Assembly: GCA_050187875.1 (NCBI GenBank)
Contig: JBFWXB010000009.1
Location: 53,180-117,179, forward strand
Reading direction: 5' to 3'
DNA from: JAFKKS01 sp050187875
GTDB taxonomy: Bacteria > Pseudomonadota > Alphaproteobacteria > Rhizobiales > Xanthobacteraceae
Length of the DNA stretch: 64,000 nt
Below the pieces are notes generated by a model. The model searched no databases, was not told the DNA's origin, and saw only the letters and a program-made list of their open reading frames with translations. Each line of letters opens with the position of its first letter. Positions within the stretch are counted from its first letter, which is position 1. Below, piece by piece: positions 60,029 to 64,000 of the stretch. The translations under genes and the position numbers were made by a program.

Positions 60029-61384
60029 ATGCCTGCCACCGCGCTCGATTCCGCAATCTTCCGCGACATCTTCACGACGCCCGCGATGCGCGAGGTGTTT
60101 TCCGATGAGCGGCGCACCGCTTACTACCTCGAGATCGAAGCCGCGCTCGCGCGCGTACAGGGCCGCCTCGGCATCATTCCCAAGGAAGCCGTCGACGAAA
60201 TCGTATCGAAGTGCCGGATCGAGAACATCGATCTCGTGAAGCTCAAGCAGCAGACGGAGCGCATCGGCTATCCGATCCTCGGCGTCGTGCAGCAGCTCGT
60301 CGCGCTCTGCAAGGACGACCTCGGCGAGTGGGCGCATTGGGGCGCGACGACGCAGGACATCACCGACACCGCGACGATCATGCAGATCCGCGCGGCGCTC
60401 GATCTTGTCGAAGCCGACATGGAGAAAATCGCGGCCTCGCTCGCCGATCATGCGCGGCGTTATCGCGACACGCCGATGGCCGGGCGCAGCAACCTGCAGC
60501 AGGCAGTGCCGCTCACCTTCGGCTACAAATGCGCGTGCCTCCTCGCGGCGATGCAGCGCCACCGTGAGCGCCTCGCGCAGCTGCGCCCGCGCGTGCTCGT
60601 CGGCGAGTTCGGCGGCGCCGTCGGCACGCTCGCTTCGCTTGGAGCCGACGGTCTGAAAGTGCAGGAAGCGCTGATGCGCGAACTCGGCCTCGGCCAGCCG
60701 GAGATCGCGTGGCACACTGTGCGCGACCGTATCGCCGAGGTCGGCGCGTTCCTCGGTCTCCTCACCGGCACGCTCGGCAAGATCTCGATGGACGTGAAGC
60801 TCCTGATGCAGACGGAAGTGGCCGAAGTGTTCGAGCCGTTCCATGAGGGGCGCGGCTCATCGAGCACGATGCCGCAGAAGCGCAACCCCGTCGCCTCGCT
60901 CTACATCCACGCGACGACGGCGCTGGTGCGCCAGAACGCGGCGGCGTTGATGGAAGCCGCCGTCGCCGACCATGAGCGCTCCACGGGGCCGTGGGAAATC
61001 GAATGGATCGCGCTGCCGGAGATTTTCCTGTTGAGTTCAGGCGCGCTCGCGCAGACACGCGACCTCGTCGCGGGCATGCAGGTCGATGCCGCGCGCATGC
61101 GCGCCAACCTCGACCTCACGAACGGACAGATCGTGTCCGAAGCGGTGATGATGGGGCTTGGTCCAAAACTCGGCCGCCAGCGCGCGCACGACATCGTCTA
61201 CGACGTCTGCCGCAACGCGGCGACGAGCGGCCGGCCGCTGCTCGACCTGCTGCTCGAGGACAAGCAGATCACCGCGCATGCCACGCGCGAGGAGCTCGCG
61301 CGCTTCGTCGATCCGGCGGGCTATGTCGGACTCTCGGGCGAAATGGTCGATCGCGTGCTGGCGCGGGAGAAGGCGCGTTCGTAA
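60029..61384 (+). CDS. PcaB-like cycloisomerase / adenylosuccinate lyase family
   Basis: A 451-residue fumarase/aspartase-superfamily protein. The signature GSSSTMPQKRNPV near residue 277 and the HWGATTQDITDT stretch near 110 are intact. 3-carboxy-cis,cis-muconate cycloisomerase (PcaB) and adenylosuccinate lyase share these motifs. The neighbours suggest an aromatic-acid role. The start at 60029 (MPATAL) is used. It lies downstream of the MFS gene on the same strand. Confidence 0.82.
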   Translation: MPATALDSAIFRDIFTTPAMREVFSDERRTAYYLEIEAALARVQGRLGIIPKEAVDEIVSKCRIENIDLVKLKQQTERIGYPILGVVQQLVALCKDDLGEWAHWGATTQDITDTATIMQIRAALDLVEADMEKIAASLADHARRYRDTPMAGRSNLQQAVPLTFGYKCACLLAAMQRHRERLAQLRPRVLVGEFGGAVGTLASLGADGLKVQEALMRELGLGQPEIAWHTVRDRIAEVGAFLGLLTGTLGKISMDVKLLMQTEVAEVFEPFHEGRGSSSTMPQKRNPVASLYIHATTALVRQNAAALMEAAVADHERSTGPWEIEWIALPEIFLLSSGALAQTRDLVAGMQVDAARMRANLDLTNGQIVSEAVMMGLGPKLGRQRAHDIVYDVCRNAATSGRPLLDLLLEDKQITAHATREELARFVDPAGYVGLSGEMVDRVLAREKARS

Positions 61385-61397
61385 TGCGCGACCCTTT

Positions 61398-61533
61398 CCC
61401 TCTCCCGCTTGCGGGAGAGGGTGCCCGAACGCAGCGAGGGCGGGTGAGGGATATTCGTTGGTGAACGGAAGAACCCCTCACCCGGCTCGGACCTGAAGGT
61501 CCTCGCCACCCTCTCCCGCAAGCGGGAGAGGGT
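61398..61533. repeat. Intergenic palindromic repeat, GGGAGAGG class
   Basis: CCTCTCCCGCTTGCGGGAGA at the left and CCCTCTCCCGCAAGCGGGAG at the right, with the same inner inverted pair as at 58538. It lies in the convergent gap between the lyase gene and the collagen-like lipoprotein gene. Confidence 0.75.
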
Positions 61534-61546
61534 TTGCGACGCACGC

Positions 61547-62437
61547 TCACTTCCCGACGCAGATCACCACGACCTTGATCGCGCCCTTGTCGGGCGCGGG
61601 ATAGACGCCCTTCATCTCGTTGACGAGATGGAAGGCGCGCCCATCCGACGGCGCCATGCCGATCGCGTTGACAATGCGCTCGCCGCCTTTGCAGCTCACT
61701 GCGCATTCGCCTGTGCAGAGAAACTCGGCGAAGCGGATGCGGCCGGTATGGGCGCTCGCTTGCGTGCCGGCGAGCGGCGCGCCGGGCTGACCGCCGGTCT
61801 CGCGGCCTTGCGCGTTGACCGCACTCTCCATGGCGCTGATGCCGGGCGGTCCCGCGGGGCCGGCGGGACCCGCAGGTCCGGCGGCACCTTGCGCGCCGGC
61901 AGGCCCGGCTTCGCCGCGCTCACCTTTCTCGCCAGCAGGTCCGGTGGGGCCGGCAGGGCCAGGCGGCCCGGCTGGACCAGCGGGGCCCGCTGGTCCGGCG
62001 ACACCCATTGGACCGGGCGGGCCGGGCGGGCCTGCGGGGCCGGCAGGACCGACCGCACCGGCGGGTCCCGGCTCGCCTTTCAAGGCTGCGACATCGCCGG
62101 TGGCGGAATCGCCTTTGGGACCGGCATCCCCTTTCGCTCCCGAATCACCCTTCAATCCGGCTTCGCCGCGCGGCCCGGCCGGCCCTACGGGGCCGGGAGG
62201 CCCAGGAGGCCCATCAGGCCCGGCAGGACCCGGAGGGCCAGCGGCGCCTTGCGGTCCTCGAGGACCGACGGGTCCGGGAGGGCCAGCAGGCCCGGCGGGT
62301 CCAGGAGGGCCCGCAGATCCGGCGGCTCCGGCCGGGCCAGCATCGCCTTTGTCCCCCTTCGCGCCGACCAGCGCGTCGAAACATCCACCAAGGCCAAGGG
62401 CCGCTGAAAGCGTCAGCGCGAACATGATCCGCTGCAT
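61547..62437 (-). CDS. Collagen-like lipoprotein
   Basis: A 296-residue protein. The N-terminus is a lipoprotein signal (ALGLGGC; Cys near 19). Residues about 25-200 are a Gly-x-y repeat rich in Pro and Ala with scattered charged triplets. The last 90 or so residues are a separate domain with Cys pairs (FLCTGECAVSCKGGE and VVVICVGK). It should sit in the outer membrane or periplasm with a rod-like stalk. It is unrelated in sequence to the domain before the collagen stretch at 50115-50738. Confidence 0.82.
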   Translation of the reverse strand: MQRIMFALTLSAALGLGGCFDALVGAKGDKGDAGPAGAAGSAGPPGPAGPAGPPGPVGPRGPQGAAGPPGPAGPDGPPGPPGPVGPAGPRGEAGLKGDSGAKGDAGPKGDSATGDVAALKGEPGPAGAVGPAGPAGPPGPPGPMGVAGPAGPAGPAGPPGPAGPTGPAGEKGERGEAGPAGAQGAAGPAGPAGPAGPPGISAMESAVNAQGRETGGQPGAPLAGTQASAHTGRIRFAEFLCTGECAVSCKGGERIVNAIGMAPSDGRAFHLVNEMKGVYPAPDKGAIKVVVICVGK

Positions 62438-62590
62438 TGGCGGCGCCCTCCCCCGAGTCGTTGCCCCCCAACGCTATCGTGCAAGGGTAAGCGCGCCGAC
62501 GCAAGCGGCGATGCGGCGGCGCTTCGCGCCGTCCCCGACGATTTCCTTTCAGCGCATACCGAAAGCGCAGGGACACATGTAAGCTATTCG

Positions 62591-62619
62591 TTGACATGTG
62601 TAAGCCGACTGCTTACAAT
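62591..62619 (+). promoter_or_regulatory. higBA promoter and operator
   Basis: TTGACA (62591-62596), a 17-base spacer and TACAAT (62614-62619) make a near-consensus promoter. A perfect inverted repeat GTAAGC-cgact-GCTTAC (62600-62616) lies between the boxes, suiting HigA autorepression. An extra ACATGTAAGC-like half site lies just upstream. The start near 62626 leaves almost no leader before the GTG at 62628. Confidence 0.65.
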
Positions 62620-62627
62620 CCGCTCTC

Positions 62628-62906
62628 GTGATCAAGACCTTCAAGAGCAAGTCTCTCGCCGATCTCTGGTCAAGCGGACGAACGGCGAAAATCGACGCCA
62701 AGCTGCACAAGCGCATTCTGGCTCGTTTGGACCGGCTTAATGTCGCGGTGACGGCGGAACAAATGAACGTTCCGGGTTTCGATTTTCATGCCCTGCGCGG
62801 CTTCAACCCGACCCGCTACACCGTGCATGTGAATGGCCCTTGGTGCATCACATTCCAGTTCGAGGATGGAGATGCCTACCGGGTCGATTTCGAACAGTAT
62901 CACTAG
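62628..62906 (+). CDS. higB: HigB-type toxin
   Basis: A 92-residue RelE/HigB-family mRNA interferase that cuts mRNA at the ribosome. The family elements KLHKRILARLDRLNVA, DFHALRGFNPTRYTVHVNG and ITFQFEDGDAYRVDFEQYH (run split) are intact. It starts at GTG 62628, within a couple of bases of the predicted transcription start, so translation may be leaderless. HigA follows after 9 bp, the order typical of HigBA (toxin first). Confidence 0.9.
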   Translation: MIKTFKSKSLADLWSSGRTAKIDAKLHKRILARLDRLNVAVTAEQMNVPGFDFHALRGFNPTRYTVHVNGPWCITFQFEDGDAYRVDFEQYH

Positions 62907-62915
62907 GAGGCAATC

Positions 62916-63230
62916 ATGGTGGAATACAAAGCGAGGAAGAACCCGAACCGATGCCCAACGCATCCTGGCGTGGTGATTGCCGAGGCTATCGTCGCGATTG
63001 GCAGGCCGAAGTCCGAGATTGCTGGCCTCTTGGGCATCTCCCGGCAGCATCTCTACGACATTCTGTCGGAAACGAAGCCGGTAACGCCGGCCGTGGCGGT
63101 GCGACTAGGAAAGCTCTTCGGCGATGGGCCGGATATCTGGGTCCGCATGCAGGCCGCTTATGACACCTGGCACGCGGAGCGCGCGCTTGCCGATGAGGTC
63201 AAGAAAATCCCGACCCTGACTGCGGCTTGA
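62916..63230 (+). CDS. higA: HigA-type antitoxin
   Basis: A 104-residue Xre-family antitoxin. It starts MVEYKARKNPNRCPTHPGVV and has a helix-turn-helix (KSEIAGLLGISRQHLYDILS) then the C-terminal AVRLGKLFGDGPDIWVRMQ typical of HigA. It should bind HigB and repress the promoter at 62591. It lies 9 bp after higB on one mRNA. Confidence 0.92.
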   Translation: MVEYKARKNPNRCPTHPGVVIAEAIVAIGRPKSEIAGLLGISRQHLYDILSETKPVTPAVAVRLGKLFGDGPDIWVRMQAAYDTWHAERALADEVKKIPTLTAA

Positions 63231-63260
63231 TGGCCGGGATTGTGCGGAGGGTGGCGTTCC

Positions 63261-64000
63261 CTACTCCACCGGATTTTCGCTGAGCGGACGGTCGCGCAAT
63301 GGCCGCTCCTCCATATGGAGGAGGAAGGCGTAGCTCGCGATGAGCCCGACGACGCCTGCCGCGAACAGCCACGCGAAGGCGTGGCTGAGCTCCGGCTGCG
63401 CGCCGGCGCGCGCGAGCAGATCGGCTGCAGCGCCCTCGCCGCCGGCGAAGCCGGCGCCATGCAGCATGATCGCGCCGAAGATCGCGACGATCAGCGCGCC
63501 ACCCAACTGGCGGAAGAAGTTGAGCGTCGCCGTCGTCGTGCCGAGCTCGAAGGGGCGCACCGCGTTCTGCACCGAAACGGTGGTGACCGGGAACGTCGTG
63601 CCGATGCCGATCCCCGTGACGGCAAGAAGGATAAGCGTCACTGGCAGCGGTACGGCAACCGTGCCGAGCGCGAGCGCGAGCAACGCCACGATGCCGCCGC
63701 CGAGGCCAACATAGGGCACGCGCTTGTAATGGGTGAGCCGCGGCATGATGTGCCCGGAGAACGTGGCGCCCGTCACCGTGCCGCCCATCAGCGGGATCAG
63801 CGCCAGTCCTGACGCGCTCGCCGACAGGCCAACCACCGCCTGCAGGTAGACGGGAACATAGATCGAAAGCCCGACCATCGTTCCCATCGAGAGCGCCGCC
63901 GAGAGCGCTCCGTCGCGCACGACGGGATTTCCGAGCACGCTCAGCGGCAGGAACGGCTCGGCGGCGGTCGCAAGCCGTGCGGCAAAGCCGATCCACAGGA
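63261..64000 (-). CDS. DHA2-family MFS transporter, partial
   Basis: The C-terminal part of a major facilitator running off the right edge of the window, so the start is not seen. At least six membrane helices are visible, along with the DHA2-like FFRQLGGALIVAIFGAIML and GATFSGHIMPRL stretches. The last residues are MEERPLRDRPLSENPVE. It probably exports drugs or metabolites. It converges on higBA. Confidence 0.85.
   Translation of the reverse strand, partial: LWIGFAARLATAAEPFLPLSVLGNPVVRDGALSAALSMGTMVGLSIYVPVYLQAVVGLSASASGLALIPLMGGTVTGATFSGHIMPRLTHYKRVPYVGLGGGIVALLALALGTVAVPLPVTLILLAVTGIGIGTTFPVTTVSVQNAVRPFELGTTTATLNFFRQLGGALIVAIFGAIMLHGAGFAGGEGAAADLLARAGAQPELSHAFAWLFAAGVVGLIASYAFLLHMEERPLRDRPLSENPVE

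Noticed and set aside
61628..62582. Two plus-strand Gly-rich frames opposite the collagen-like lipoprotein
   Set aside because: They mirror the Gly-x-y codons of the minus-strand gene, which alone has a lipoprotein signal and a separate C-terminal domain.

Overview
The window is GC-rich, densely coded DNA of an alphaproteobacterium, most likely order Hyphomicrobiales (Rhizobiales). The grounds are the ccmI-ccmE-ccmF-ccmH / degP / two-component / glnE arrangement, a rhizobial-type gene transfer agent (GTA) with a DUF2793 gene, Xre-RES and HigBA toxin-antitoxin pairs, and many short intergenic palindromes. I cannot name the genus.

Layout. 237-1404: a RES-type toxin and Xre antitoxin with a clear autoregulated promoter. 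1529-5372: a tetronate/threonate catabolic set, otnC on one strand and ltnD-otnI-otnK divergent from it. 5398-9479: a LOG-family protein, an enolase-superfamily enzyme, a homoserine-dehydrogenase-like protein with a SAF domain, and inorganic pyrophosphatase. 9695-14863: aminopeptidase N and a PAS histidine kinase. 15042-26374, all minus strand: ccmI, ccmE, ccmF, ccmH (cytochrome c maturation), degP, a response regulator/kinase pair and glnE. 26538-31437: an unrecognised 466-residue protein, a PhoP/PhoQ-like pair with a PepSY-like protein, and a nitroreductase.

31535-54166, minus strand, is a complete GTA cluster in the order of the Rhodobacter capsulatus agent. Reading in the direction of transcription it has small terminase, large terminase, portal, a gp3.5-like protein, prohead protease, capsid, connector, head closure, tail terminator, major tail protein, tail chaperones gp10/gp10.1, a very short tape measure, gp12, gp13, gp14 and gp15. 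It ends with a DUF2793 tail protein, a GH108 endolysin and a GTA-type holin. No integrase, phage repressor or replication gene is present. Two accessory toxin/immunity cassettes interrupt the head genes. One, between capsid and connector, looks intact: a GHH/HNH-like nuclease toxin plus two paralogous small proteins. The other, between protease and capsid, is broken: a toxin head and tail in different frames plus a DUF2019 immunity protein. Both toxins begin with the same RPDA-repeat leader. Two secreted-protein genes on the opposite strand, a trypsin-like protease and a collagen-like protein, also sit inside the cluster.

54551-64000: a small cysteine-rich secreted protein; a REP-associated tyrosine transposase flanked by its likely REP repeats; small hypothetical proteins; a homoserine-acetyltransferase-like hydrolase whose signal peptide is out of frame; an aromatic-acid type set (LigJ-like hydratase, MFS carrier, PcaB-like cycloisomerase); a collagen-like lipoprotein; HigBA; and a DHA2 MFS transporter cut by the window edge.

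The most interesting signals are the toxin/immunity cassettes inside the GTA head genes, the tail-chaperone gene without a normal start codon, and the GTA leader, which has a good promoter followed by a terminator-like hairpin.
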